Shown piece by piece: positions 33,462 through 43,069 of a DNA stretch of 64,000 nt. Both the position numbers and the translations under genes were made by a program. The notes under the pieces are model-generated. The model saw only the letters and a program-made list of their open reading frames with translations. It searched no databases and had not been told where the DNA came from. The stretch comes from Marinimicrobium sp050113635 (lineage in GTDB: Bacteria > Pseudomonadota > Gammaproteobacteria > Pseudomonadales > Cellvibrionaceae), in assembly GCF_050113635.1 (NCBI RefSeq), contig NZ_JBNJLT010000005.1, positions 273,502 to 337,501 on the forward strand. The letters are read 5' to 3'. Position 1 is the stretch's first letter. The number at the start of each line of letters is the position of its first letter.

Positions 33462-35741
33462 TCACTGTCCCTCAGTTGGCGTCCACCAGTCCGGCAGCAG
33501 GCGTTGTACTTCGTTGCGGCAAAAGCGATCATCAATCAGATACACCACGCCGGAATCCTGCTCGCTGCGAATCACACGCCCGGCCGCTTGAACAACCTTG
33601 CGCAAGCCCGGGTACAGGTAGGTGTCGTTGTAGCCTTCTCCAAACAAGGTATGCAGCCGTGCCTTCAAGGCTTCATTAATCGGGTTCACTTGTGGCAGGC
33701 CCAGCGTCGCCACAAACGCGCCGATCAATCGCTGGCCGGGTAGATCAATGCCCTCGCCAAATGCGCCGCCCAGCACGGCCAGCCCGATGCCCTGCCCCTC
33801 GCTGTGAAACTGCTCGACAAAGGCCTGGCGATCCGCTTCGCTCATTTGCCGTCGCTGTGCCCGAACGGGCAGGCTCGCGTAATGCGCCTGCAGGTAGTCC
33901 TGCACTTGCTGCAAGTAGTGATAACTGCTGAAAAACGCCAGATAGTTACCCGGCTGCCGCTGGTATTGCTCATGAATCAGCGCGGCAATCGGGGCGACCG
34001 ACGCTTCCCGATCCGCGTAGCGTGTGGAAATGTGACGGGCAATGTGAACGCGCAACTGCCCGGCTTTAAAAGGTGATGGCATGGACATGGCCACGGTGTT
34101 GTCGGGCAGCCCCAGCAAATCCCGGTAGTAACGGGACGGTTGCAACGTGGCGGAAAACAGGGTGGCGCTGTGGGCCGCTTCAAATCTGGGGCGCAGCCGT
34201 TCGCTGGGCACCAGGTTGCGTAAACTCACCACCGTCCCCCTGGCGCGGCGACTGCTGGACCCTCGCGATGAACCCCATTCGACGTCGCAGAGAAAGTGCA
34301 CGTCGTCGAAGAGATCCGCCACCCGGATAAATTGCGTGGCATCAAAGTAAAACCGCATCAAATCACTGTCGAGGGCAAACGGGTGCTCCGTCAGGTAGTC
34401 GCTGATGGCGGCGGTGGCCAGCTGCAAGCTCTGGAGCAATGCCTCCGGCAAACCGGCCTGCACGATGAACGCCTCTCCCTCAGGCTGCTCACGGTTCAGG
34501 GCGTTCCACTGCCGGTTCACACGCTCCAGTGCGGTCTTGAGCGCCTTGGGGGCCTGCTTCTTGACTGCCCGAAAGACGTGTTGATCCAGGCTGGCGGAAT
34601 ACATACTGCGGGCGCGTTCCACCAGGTTGTGCGCTTCGTCCACCAGTACCGCCGTGCGCCAGCCTTGCTGGGTGGTGAGCGCGTAAAGCATGGCGCTCTG
34701 ATCGAAAAAGTAGTTGTAATCACCGATGACCAGATCGCTCCAGCGCGCCATTTCCTGAGAAAGGTAATAGGGGCAGATATGGTGTTTTAACGCCAGCTCG
34801 CGCAGACGCGCCTGGTCGAGCACTGTCTCGTGCACTGCGTCTTGCCGCGCCGCAGGCAGCCGGTCATAAAAGCCTTCTGCCAACGGGCAGGACTCGCCGT
34901 GACAGGCTTTATCCGGATGCTCGCAGCTCTTTTCCCGGGCCACCAGCTCCAGAGTCCGCAGCTCCGGCAGGTTAAGTTTTGCCGCGCTTTCCAGCGCCAA
35001 TTGCCGTCCCGGCGTTTTGGCTGTCAGAAACAGCAGTTTATCCAGCCGCTGCGGTGCGATGGCTTTTACCAGAGGAAAGAGTGTGCCCAGCGTTTTACCG
35101 ATACCCGTTGGCGCTTCCGCCAACAGGCATCGGCCGCTGGCCGCGCCCCGATAAACCGCCTCGGACAGTGGCCGCTGGCCGTGGCGGAACGTGGCATAAG
35201 GAAAATCCAGGGCCGTCGCCGACTGGTGAAGCGCCTCGCGGTGGTGTAATTCCTGGCGCGCCCAACTTAAAAATTCCTTACATTTTTCTTTAAAGAAATT
35301 CTCTAACTCATTGCTATTAAAGGATTCCTTTAGCAAATCCTCTTGTTGAGAAACCACATTAAAATACACCAGAGCAATATCCAGCTGTGCCAGCGCCTCC
35401 GACTGGCACAGCAGCCAGCCGTACAGCTTGGCCTGGGCCCAGTGCAGCTCCCGGTGGTTGGCGGGCATCAAGGCCAGATCACCGCGAAAGGTCTTGATTT
35501 CCTCCAGGCGGTTTCGCTCTGGGTCATAGCCATCCGCCCTGCCCCGCACGGTCAGTTCTTCATAGTGGCCACTCAGGAACACCTCCGTTCGATACGTTCC
35601 GCCGCGCCGGCGCGTCACAATCTGGTGTCCCTCCATGCCCTCGCGCGCCGTGGGCGACGGGGTAAAGCGCAGATCGAGATCTCCGGCTTTTGCGGTAAAC
35701 TCGCACAATGCCCGCACCGATACCGTGTAGTGCTCAGTCAT
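33462..35741 (-). CDS. PD-(D/E)XK nuclease / XPD-DinG-type iron-sulfur helicase
   Basis: 759 residues from the ATG at 35741. N-terminal PD-(D/E)XK nuclease-like domain with GRADGYDPERNRLEEIKTF (Asp, Glu-x-Lys). The helicase core begins near residue 205 with Walker A EAPTGIGKTLG; the DEAH box is VLVDEAHNLVERA and motif VI is VQAAGRVIRSEQD. Between motifs Ia and II four cysteines (KSCEHPDKACHGESC and HHICPYYL) should hold a 4Fe-4S cluster as in XPD/DinG. It translocates 5'-3' on DNA. The start overlaps the fan1 stop by 8 bp, so the two probably act together in repair. Confidence 0.88.
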   Translation of the reverse strand: MTEHYTVSVRALCEFTAKAGDLDLRFTPSPTAREGMEGHQIVTRRRGGTYRTEVFLSGHYEELTVRGRADGYDPERNRLEEIKTFRGDLALMPANHRELHWAQAKLYGWLLCQSEALAQLDIALVYFNVVSQQEDLLKESFNSNELENFFKEKCKEFLSWARQELHHREALHQSATALDFPYATFRHGQRPLSEAVYRGAASGRCLLAEAPTGIGKTLGTLFPLVKAIAPQRLDKLLFLTAKTPGRQLALESAAKLNLPELRTLELVAREKSCEHPDKACHGESCPLAEGFYDRLPAARQDAVHETVLDQARLRELALKHHICPYYLSQEMARWSDLVIGDYNYFFDQSAMLYALTTQQGWRTAVLVDEAHNLVERARSMYSASLDQHVFRAVKKQAPKALKTALERVNRQWNALNREQPEGEAFIVQAGLPEALLQSLQLATAAISDYLTEHPFALDSDLMRFYFDATQFIRVADLFDDVHFLCDVEWGSSRGSSSRRARGTVVSLRNLVPSERLRPRFEAAHSATLFSATLQPSRYYRDLLGLPDNTVAMSMPSPFKAGQLRVHIARHISTRYADREASVAPIAALIHEQYQRQPGNYLAFFSSYHYLQQVQDYLQAHYASLPVRAQRRQMSEADRQAFVEQFHSEGQGIGLAVLGGAFGEGIDLPGQRLIGAFVATLGLPQVNPINEALKARLHTLFGEGYNDTYLYPGLRKVVQAAGRVIRSEQDSGVVYLIDDRFCRNEVQRLLPDWWTPTEGQ

Positions 35742-37470
35742 CCGTGTTTCCGTCCTGCCAGGTGACGTAGCAGACTGACACGGGCATGCCATGCTCGACA
35801 AAAAATGCCAGCCAACGCTTCTGGTTATCCTGGAGGCGGTCACCGGGCCCTTTGACTTCGATCATCTCGTAGCGGCTCTCGTCAGGATAGAAGCGAATCA
35901 AGTCGGGGAATCCGGCCCGGTTGGCCTTGACGTCACGCAACAAACGCTGGAAGCAGAGTTTCAGATGCGACGCTGGCAAACATTTCAAAGCCAAATGCAG
36001 TAACGGCTCATCCAGAGCGCCCCAGAACACAAACGGAGACTGTCGCCCCCACTTCTGTCCGTATACCTGTACGATCTTCTCGCGATAGGAACCGTCATCC
36101 AACGACGCCAAACAAGCATCGAAAGCGTCGGCCCGCCGGGCGTAAAACTCTGGCCAGGTTAAGTCCGCTGGACCTCGCTGAAAGGGGTGGAAAAAAGCAC
36201 CCGGCAGTGGCTGAAACACCGGCTCCCAGCACAACAGCCCAAACAGGCTGACCATCAGCGTGTTCTCCACGTAAAACACCGGGGCCTCGGGTGTACTCAA
36301 ATGCAGCAACACGGAGCGCTCCACGGAGTCGGATCGCGGTAAAACGTATTGCGTGACCGGCACATCCGGGGCGGGTGAACGCGGCGTTTTTTCCCCAAAC
36401 AGTTTGCGGCGCAGCCGGGGCAGTAGCCGTTCCAGTTGTTGTGCTTCGGCATCGCTCTCGGGGTTTTGCGCGGCGGTTTCGGCTCGTGCCAGCGCGAAAT
36501 CAAACGCTTCCTGTCGCTCCAGCACACGCAGAAGACGACCGCGTGCGCCTGGGTAGGTACAGGTTTCGTAGAGCGCCCTCGCCTGCGTCAGCTCCCCGAG
36601 GCGCTCCCACTCCCGCCCCAGTTTGAACAGCAGCCGGTGGTAGTGGCGTTTCAGCCAGGGATTCTGCGTGGGGGCCGTCGGCAGCCGGGGCAGAATGGCT
36701 TCCGGCGACAGGTCTTCCTCCCAGGCGGCGCGGCACTCCAGCAGTGCCCAATAATGCAGCAACTCGGCTTCCGAGTGCATGGGACGAATCTGCTCATCAA
36801 ACGCCACGGGCTCGTAATCGAACAACCCCAGTTCGGTCAGCACAAATTCGGACCAATCCTGATAGGCGTTACCGAAAAACAGCCAGCGCACGCGGTCGCA
36901 TTGGGGCATCACGGTCAAATGCCAGAGCGCCCCGGCCTCCAGCCCCCACTCGCGGGCGTTTCGATCCGGCCATTGCTCCGCTTCCAACATGGCCAATGCC
37001 TGTGCCTTTGAGGTACTGGAGGGAATGCCCGCCTCGGCAAAGGTGGTTTGCAACAGCGGCTTGAGGCGGGGCCAGGTGAGCACAGCAAACAAGGATTCCA
37101 TCGAGAGGCAGTCCTCTTCGGCCAGCCATCCCTTTTCCAATAAAGGCGCGGCGGCCTCCGACAGATCGCCAAGTTCCGGGTAATTCAGTGAATCCGGTCG
37201 AAACCACTCGCCCTTGCGCATGACCAGACGCACCAATAAACCGCGACTCGCCTCCGGCAGCGCCAGAACGTCTTCGATAAACCCGGCTTCACGTTCTGGA
37301 AGAAGATCGTTGTACCGTTCCCGCACCCAGTGCAGCACCCACTCGAAGTTGCGCCGGTAATACAGCGGGTCATCCAGGCTGGCCGGCCCCTGGAGCTGGC
37401 CGGGGGACTGGCTGGAAGACTGAATGTCGACGGGTTTGTTCACAACGACTCCCGAAAGGTGGTCCGGCAC
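35734..37470 (-). CDS. FAN1-type structure-specific nuclease (VRR-NUC domain)
   Basis: 578 residues, similar in length to Pseudomonas FAN1. Near residue 75 LVRLVMRKGEWFRPDSLNY matches the SAP-like DNA-binding region. TPR-like helices fill the middle. The C-terminal VRR-NUC nuclease has NRAGFPDLIRF, MIEVKGPGDRLQDNQKRWL (Asp, Glu-x-Lys and Gln-Lys-x-Trp). FAN1 cuts 5' flaps and unhooks interstrand crosslinks. First gene of a two-gene unit with the iron-sulfur helicase. Confidence 0.87.
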   Translation of the reverse strand: MPDHLSGVVVNKPVDIQSSSQSPGQLQGPASLDDPLYYRRNFEWVLHWVRERYNDLLPEREAGFIEDVLALPEASRGLLVRLVMRKGEWFRPDSLNYPELGDLSEAAAPLLEKGWLAEEDCLSMESLFAVLTWPRLKPLLQTTFAEAGIPSSTSKAQALAMLEAEQWPDRNAREWGLEAGALWHLTVMPQCDRVRWLFFGNAYQDWSEFVLTELGLFDYEPVAFDEQIRPMHSEAELLHYWALLECRAAWEEDLSPEAILPRLPTAPTQNPWLKRHYHRLLFKLGREWERLGELTQARALYETCTYPGARGRLLRVLERQEAFDFALARAETAAQNPESDAEAQQLERLLPRLRRKLFGEKTPRSPAPDVPVTQYVLPRSDSVERSVLLHLSTPEAPVFYVENTLMVSLFGLLCWEPVFQPLPGAFFHPFQRGPADLTWPEFYARRADAFDACLASLDDGSYREKIVQVYGQKWGRQSPFVFWGALDEPLLHLALKCLPASHLKLCFQRLLRDVKANRAGFPDLIRFYPDESRYEMIEVKGPGDRLQDNQKRWLAFFVEHGMPVSVCYVTWQDGNTDD

Positions 37471-37613
37471 GGCGGCTGGGCACAGTTTATGCTTGCTTAA
37501 GTGGTGGATGACGAGGCATTAAAAGCCTCAGACAACCGGAAAGATTGTCATATCCGCCAGAGTATTCTATCAATATACTGAAGACGCTTTCCCGCTCGGA
37601 GTCAGGTGGGCCT

Positions 37614-40600
37614 ATGAACAGCAAATCGGTACTCAACCGACTGTTTCAGGATATCGAAACAGTCATTCTCAGTCGCCAGCACCCTGTTACGGGGCTGCTT
37701 CCCGCCAGCACCAGCGTCAATCACCACGGCGACTACACCGATGCGTGGGTGCGCGACAATGTCTACTCCGTGATCTGTGTCTGGGCGCTGGGCATGGCCC
37801 TGCGCCATGCGGGTGACCAGAACCGGAGCGATCAACTGGAACAGGCCACCATCAAGCTGATGCGGGGGCTGCTCCAGGCCATGATGCGACAGTCCGCCAA
37901 GGTCGAGGCATTCAAAGGCTCTCTGGACCCCAAGGATGCCCTGCACGCCAAATACGACACCGAAACGGGACTGACCGTAGTGGCGGACGACGCCTGGGGG
38001 CATTTGCAGATCGATGCCACGTCACTCTACCTGTTGATGCTGGCCCAAATGACCGCCTCCGGCCTGCGTATTGTGACGACTTTCAGCGAAGTCGACTTCG
38101 TGCAAAACCTGGTTTACTACATTTCCAGCGCTTACCGCACGCCGGACTACGGCATCTGGGAACGCGGTAACAAAATCAACAATGGCAAGACCGAAATTAA
38201 CGCCAGTTCGGTCGGCATGGCCAAGGCCGCGCTGCAAGCGCTCGATGGGTTTAACCTGTTCGGCGCCAACGCCGACAAGCGCGCCACCATTCACGTGGTG
38301 GCGGATGCGATTTCGCTGGCCCGCACCACGCTGGCCTCGCTGTTGCCGAGAGAGTCCGTGTCCAAGGAAGTGGACAGTGCGTTGCTCAGCATTATTGGTT
38401 TTCCCGCGTTTGCCGTCAGCAGCGAACAACTGGTCACCCGCACCCGGGATGATGTGCTCGCCAAACTCGGCGGCGCTTACGGCTGCAAGCGCTTTATCTG
38501 GGACGGCCACCAGACGGCGATTGAGGAAACCTCACGCATTTACTACGAGCACTCCGAGCTGGTGAACTTTGAACACATTGAATCCGAGTGGCCCCTGTTT
38601 TTCACGTATTTGTACATTCAGGCATTGTTCGATGGCAACGAGACCACGGCGCGTCACTATCGGAAAAAACTTGATTCCCTGATGGTCAACAGCAACGGCA
38701 CCCAACTGTTGCCGGAGTTGTACTACCTGCCCAAAGAAAACATTGCCGCTGAGAAAAAACAACCCGGTTCACAGGTTCGCCGTCCCAACGACAATGTGCC
38801 GCTGGTGTGGGCACAAAGTTTGTACTGGACAGGGTTGATGTTGCACGAAGGACTTCTGGAGCCGACCCACCTTGATCCGCTGTCGTTGCGGCAGCGCGGT
38901 ACACGATTTATCAAATCCCATATTGCCCTGGTCGTGCTCACCGACAACGACACCACCAAGAAAAACCTGTCCGAACACGGCGTCATCGCCGAGACGTTGC
39001 AGGATATTCAGCCGATCACCGCCCTGTCCGCCCCCGAGCTGGTCAAAGCCTACGGCAGCGTCGGGGCGAACGCGGCGCTGGGGTTGAGTGGTCGACCCGC
39101 TCGACGCCTGCAAAGCCTGGCCAGCTCGCAGACGTACCAAATCAACGGCAAGGTGTATTTAAGTCTGTCCTGGCTGCAAAGCGAAGACAATGATTACCGA
39201 CTGTACGATGCACGCTGGTTCAGTGACAGCCTGGCCCATGAGATTGAACACATCCGCAAACACTGGATCAATCAGGAGGTGGCGGTTTTCACGCTGTTGC
39301 TGACGCACGAGTTGTGCCAGATGCCGAATCTGGAGCATTTATTAGGTGCGATTCGCGCCCTGCAATTGCGCACCGAACACGAGCATGTGGGATACGCATC
39401 GGCCAACCTCGCTTACCGCGCCTCTCGCGTGAATCAGTTGAGTATTCATGATCTTTCCCTGAGTGCCCAGGAGCCTCGCCCCTGTCGGCAGTGCCGCAGC
39501 CACTGGGATCAGTTGGACGATAACGCACAAGCGCTGTGGGAAATGTTTGCGCAAGCACCGGAGCATGAGGTCTACGATCAACTGCAACACTTCCTGAAGA
39601 ATCGCCCGTTGGGCGATGTAATTGGTCAACACCAGGGCCAACCCATGACGGTGCAACAGTGGCTTGAAACGCTCTACCGCCAGGCGCGGGAGTTGAATCG
39701 CTGGTTGCTGGCGCGGTTTTGTTTTGCCGCACTGGAACGCTTTCATCGCGACCTTGCCGGCAGCCTGTCCGTGTTGGCTGTACGCCATCTGCGCATTGCG
39801 CTCGGGGACCCCGGCCACGAATTCATGGTCAGCGCTCACTTGAACAACGATGAATTAATGGACGGATTACAGCGCACCTATAGCGACCCGGTAGAGCGCA
39901 CACTGGCCCAGGAAATGCTCGCCCAAATCGGTTCGCTGGTAAGAACCCATCCTGAACTGTTTGACGGCCTGCGCTCCATTCATTTGCATCGCTTTATGCA
40001 GTTATGTTTGCGTCAGGGACACATCAGCGATGACTTCTGCTCATTGGATGAACTGGGTATTCTGCCTCCCTCCGCTGTGATGCAACGGTTGGTAGATATC
40101 CTGACTTACCAGCGGCGAATTTTTTCGGAAGAGGTCAGCCTCAGCGCCGGTCTGGAAGCACGCGCGAATCAGGGATTATCAATCAGCGACGCCATTCAGT
40201 CGCATGCGGTGGACGCCGACTGGTTTGAATGGCGCCTCTCGCGGGGGCTGGTAACACGTTTGGACAATGATTTTCTCAAAGCGATCTGGCAGAGTCTGTC
40301 CCACGCTACCATTTTGGAGTTCGGTGACCGGGACAGTGACGACTCTACTCTGGATTGCGAACTCGTGCGCAGCTCTATGACGTCCGGCGAGGAAAGTTTC
40401 GCCCAGTTGATTGACCGGCTTACCCAGCAGCTGCATCCCGGCTACTACAAAAGTGCCGTCGTCGAGGCACTGTATGTGTTCACCCAGTATTGCCAGAAGC
40501 ATCCGGAGGCGTATTTCGAACAACCGGTGGTGTTCAGCGAAATACTGGAGGCCGCCGCCCGCCAGTTTGTCAGTGATCGACGTCAGCCGAGCGATGGAAG

Positions 40601-40748
40601 CGAACAGGAAGGTGAAGGCAGACAGGCACAAGCGGCTGAGCCACACCGTGACCTGGACCGCTTGCTGGACCAGCCCCCGGCGGTGTTGCAATCCTACGTA
40701 AAGCAGGTGTTCAGTGGCATGCAACAGGCCGCCGCACAGCCGGCTTAA
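37614..40748 (+). CDS. Phosphorylase-kinase-alpha/GH15-like protein
   Basis: 1044 residues from the ATG at 37614. The N-terminal 450 residues are a GH15-like alpha/alpha barrel: HPVTGLLPASTSVNHHGDYT, AWVRDNVYSVICVWALG, DDAWGHLQIDATSLY and DYGIWERGNKINNGKTEINA. This domain organisation is that of the alpha/beta subunits of eukaryotic phosphorylase kinase. The C-terminal 600 residues are helical with no recognised catalytic motif, plus a charged linker near residue 1000 (SDGSEQEGEGRQAQAAE). Function in bacteria is not established; glucan binding or hydrolysis is plausible. Ends overlapping by 4 bp the convergent lipoprotein gene. Confidence 0.75.
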   Translation: MNSKSVLNRLFQDIETVILSRQHPVTGLLPASTSVNHHGDYTDAWVRDNVYSVICVWALGMALRHAGDQNRSDQLEQATIKLMRGLLQAMMRQSAKVEAFKGSLDPKDALHAKYDTETGLTVVADDAWGHLQIDATSLYLLMLAQMTASGLRIVTTFSEVDFVQNLVYYISSAYRTPDYGIWERGNKINNGKTEINASSVGMAKAALQALDGFNLFGANADKRATIHVVADAISLARTTLASLLPRESVSKEVDSALLSIIGFPAFAVSSEQLVTRTRDDVLAKLGGAYGCKRFIWDGHQTAIEETSRIYYEHSELVNFEHIESEWPLFFTYLYIQALFDGNETTARHYRKKLDSLMVNSNGTQLLPELYYLPKENIAAEKKQPGSQVRRPNDNVPLVWAQSLYWTGLMLHEGLLEPTHLDPLSLRQRGTRFIKSHIALVVLTDNDTTKKNLSEHGVIAETLQDIQPITALSAPELVKAYGSVGANAALGLSGRPARRLQSLASSQTYQINGKVYLSLSWLQSEDNDYRLYDARWFSDSLAHEIEHIRKHWINQEVAVFTLLLTHELCQMPNLEHLLGAIRALQLRTEHEHVGYASANLAYRASRVNQLSIHDLSLSAQEPRPCRQCRSHWDQLDDNAQALWEMFAQAPEHEVYDQLQHFLKNRPLGDVIGQHQGQPMTVQQWLETLYRQARELNRWLLARFCFAALERFHRDLAGSLSVLAVRHLRIALGDPGHEFMVSAHLNNDELMDGLQRTYSDPVERTLAQEMLAQIGSLVRTHPELFDGLRSIHLHRFMQLCLRQGHISDDFCSLDELGILPPSAVMQRLVDILTYQRRIFSEEVSLSAGLEARANQGLSISDAIQSHAVDADWFEWRLSRGLVTRLDNDFLKAIWQSLSHATILEFGDRDSDDSTLDCELVRSSMTSGEESFAQLIDRLTQQLHPGYYKSAVVEALYVFTQYCQKHPEAYFEQPVVFSEILEAAARQFVSDRRQPSDGSEQEGEGRQAQAAEPHRDLDRLLDQPPAVLQSYVKQVFSGMQQAAAQPA

Positions 40749-41338
40749 CGAAATACGTCGTTGGCGTCGACCGCATAGTAGCGATCATCGTCAATGGCGT
40801 CTCGCGACAACGTCTGATCCATCAGGTCGTTCACATCGGCAATAATGCGGCGCACCATGTCTTCCGGGTCGCCGCGCACCACCGCCTCGCGCATCGCTTC
40901 ACCCCAAATGGCCAGATGGCGGGTTTCAATGCGCCGCGAGTCCACGTCCTTGGCCCACTCCCCGGCAATAATTTTGCCCGTGTCGTTCAACTCACGAGTC
41001 AGTTCCAGGCGAGCCAACGGATCGGCAACGTGCGCCATCACATCCGGAACGAGATCGTTCCAGCCTTGGCCGTACAGCCGCCAGCCCACATAGAACCGTT
41101 TGATCCAGAGCAGATATTCGCGCTCGGATTGCACCGCCCGGTTCGCGTCATCCTCTTCATACAGTGCCGCGAACTCGGCCCGTGGCGGTATCGAGTCGGG
41201 CCAGGCCGCTTCACTGACCTCCGGACGCCAGGCCGCGCAGCTGGTTAGCAACCAGCAAAAACCCGCCAAAAAGCAAAGGCGGGCATACGGAAGAAAGGAA
41301 CGGAGGGGCTTATCAAAAGTCATTAGCTTAACGATCAT
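40745..41338 (-). CDS. Putative lipoprotein of unknown function
   Basis: 197 residues, or 192 if the ATG at 41323 is used. A signal sequence ends in GFCWLLTSC, a lipobox, so the protein is probably anchored to a periplasmic membrane face. The mature part is helical and acidic with ADPLARLELTRELND and EMVRRII-like helices; no known family recognised. Its first ATG overlaps the stop of the upstream small membrane protein, indicating a two-gene unit. Confidence 0.7.
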   Translation of the reverse strand: MIVKLMTFDKPLRSFLPYARLCFLAGFCWLLTSCAAWRPEVSEAAWPDSIPPRAEFAALYEEDDANRAVQSEREYLLWIKRFYVGWRLYGQGWNDLVPDVMAHVADPLARLELTRELNDTGKIIAGEWAKDVDSRRIETRHLAIWGEAMREAVVRGDPEDMVRRIIADVNDLMDQTLSRDAIDDDRYYAVDANDVFR

Positions 41339-41688
41339 TAACGCTTGGGATCACTCTGGCCATCATTGCTTTCCACAGAATAATCGCCCTCAATGACGTT
41401 GCCCCGACTCCGCCGGGTGTCGCCCCGGCCATGGCGAGCAGCCTGTTCCGCACGGGCGCGCATCTCTTCGGTGCGCTTGCGCATTCGACGGCGCAAGAAC
41501 GGCATGGCCAGCCATCCCACCAACAGGAAAACCAGCGCCACAACGAGCCCGATTATCATCATTACGCCAAACACCAGCCAGGCCAGAAATAGTTTTGGCC
41601 CACGCCAGCGTGAGCTGGATTGTGCCCGCGCACGCCACTGCTGGGCAGAGCGCCAGGCCGCGTTGCGTTGATTGAATTGATCGTTCAT
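41338..41688 (-). CDS. Small membrane protein of unknown function
   Basis: 116 residues from the ATG at 41688. A basic N terminus (AWRSAQQWRARAQSSSRW), two closely spaced hydrophobic segments (LFLAWLVFGVMMIIGLVVAL and FLLVGWLAMPFL) and a strongly basic then acidic tail (RRRMRKRTEEMRARAEQ). Topology suggests both termini in the cytoplasm. No family recognised. Translationally coupled to the following lipoprotein gene. Confidence 0.65.
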   Translation of the reverse strand: MNDQFNQRNAAWRSAQQWRARAQSSSRWRGPKLFLAWLVFGVMMIIGLVVALVFLLVGWLAMPFLRRRMRKRTEEMRARAEQAARHGRGDTRRSRGNVIEGDYSVESNDGQSDPKR

Positions 41689-41837
41689 AACTCTTGTCCG
41701 TATCAAACAGTGAAAATGCACCGATTTATGGGTTTACAGTAACATAAAACGAGGCGGCCCAGGTTTCCCATTGGCGCCTATCCCTGTATCCTGAGCCCTT
41801 GTGTATAAGCATTTCCTATAGGTGGAGACGTAAACGC

Positions 41838-43069
41838 ATGTCCCAGATTTGCACGGTAGCGCGCGGCAAACCGCTTTCGCACCGATTCTTTATCCGACTC
41901 CACCGACACACAAAGTTCCCTCACTGTTTACGAGCCCCGCTGGTCCTGGCCCGCGCCCTTTCCCGCACCGCGCGGCGCTCTTTCGGCGCCAGTTTGCTGG
42001 CGGTGCTGGCGCCGCTGGAAACTCTGGCGCAAAGTCAGGGAGGACCGCGTGTGGAAGCCGTGCGAGTGCTCGAGCAGCCGCTGATTGATACGGTGCCACT
42101 CACCGGTTCGGTCACTGCCGAACGGCGATCCCAGTTGTCCGCGCAAGTTGCCGGGCTGGTACACACCTTGGCGGTGGACACGGGTGACCGCGTAAGCGAA
42201 GGCGATGTACTGATGACACTGGACGACGAGCTGGTGGCGATTGACCGCGACCGTGCACGGGCCGCTCTTGCTCAGGTAGCCGCCCAGCGCGAAGACAGCA
42301 CTCGTCGGCTTGAAGAGGCGCAGGCCCTACGGGATGGGGCTATGCCGCGAGCGACATTCGCGCGCTCGAAGCCGAGCAGCGAGGCCAAACAGCGGCCCGC
42401 GACGCGGCGGCCGCCGAACTACGCCGACTGGAGGCCGAACTTGAGCGTCACCAGTTAACAGCACCTTATGATGGTGTAGTCAGCAGCCGACAGATCGATA
42501 TCGGCGAGTGGGTAACCCCCGGTGACCCACTGTTGGAGCTGGTGGCCAGCGAGTCCCTGCGAATCCACTTTCAGGTGCCGCAGCGCTATTTCCCGCAGAT
42601 CGCCGAGTCCGCCGAGGTCGCCTTGCGTTTTGATGCCTACCCGAACGACGCCTATGTGGGACAGATTCACCGTAAAGTCCCGCTGAGCGAGCCCGGATCA
42701 CGCACTTTCCTGCTGCGTGTGAATCCGCCCAAGGAATCCCCGCTGCTCATTCCCGGCATGGCCACGTCCGGGGAACTTCGTTTGGATACCGAACGCACCG
42801 GGCTCGCCGTGCCGAGAGATGCACTGATCCGATACCCCGATGGCCGCATCACCGTGTGGGTCGCGCAAAGTGGCTCAGAGGGGGCCGAGAGCAATGTGAC
42901 CGAGCAGCGCATCACCACCGGCATGAGCGCCGATGGCTGGGTGGAGATACGCTCCGGCCTCTCCGACGGCGATGTGGTCATTACCCGGGGTAATGAAGCG
43001 CTGCGGGAAGGACAAACGGTCATGGTGCAACGCGTCAGCGCCCGCGAATCACGGGATGGAGCTGGCTGA
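41838..43069 (+). pseudogene. RND efflux periplasmic adaptor with a one-base frameshift
   Basis: Frame 1 from the ATG at 41838 encodes a signal region and the first lipoyl half (AQVAGLVHTLAVDTGDRVSE) up to about 42335. Adaptor sequence then continues in another frame (YAASDIRALEAEQRGQTAA, APYDGVVSSRQIDIGEWV) to the stop at 43069. Adding one G to the GGGG run at 42336-42339 restores a single adaptor of about 410 residues. The second half is otherwise intact, and the pump gene overlaps its stop by one base. Either a recent mutation, a homopolymer sequencing error, or programmed slippage; the first two are likelier. Confidence 0.8.
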
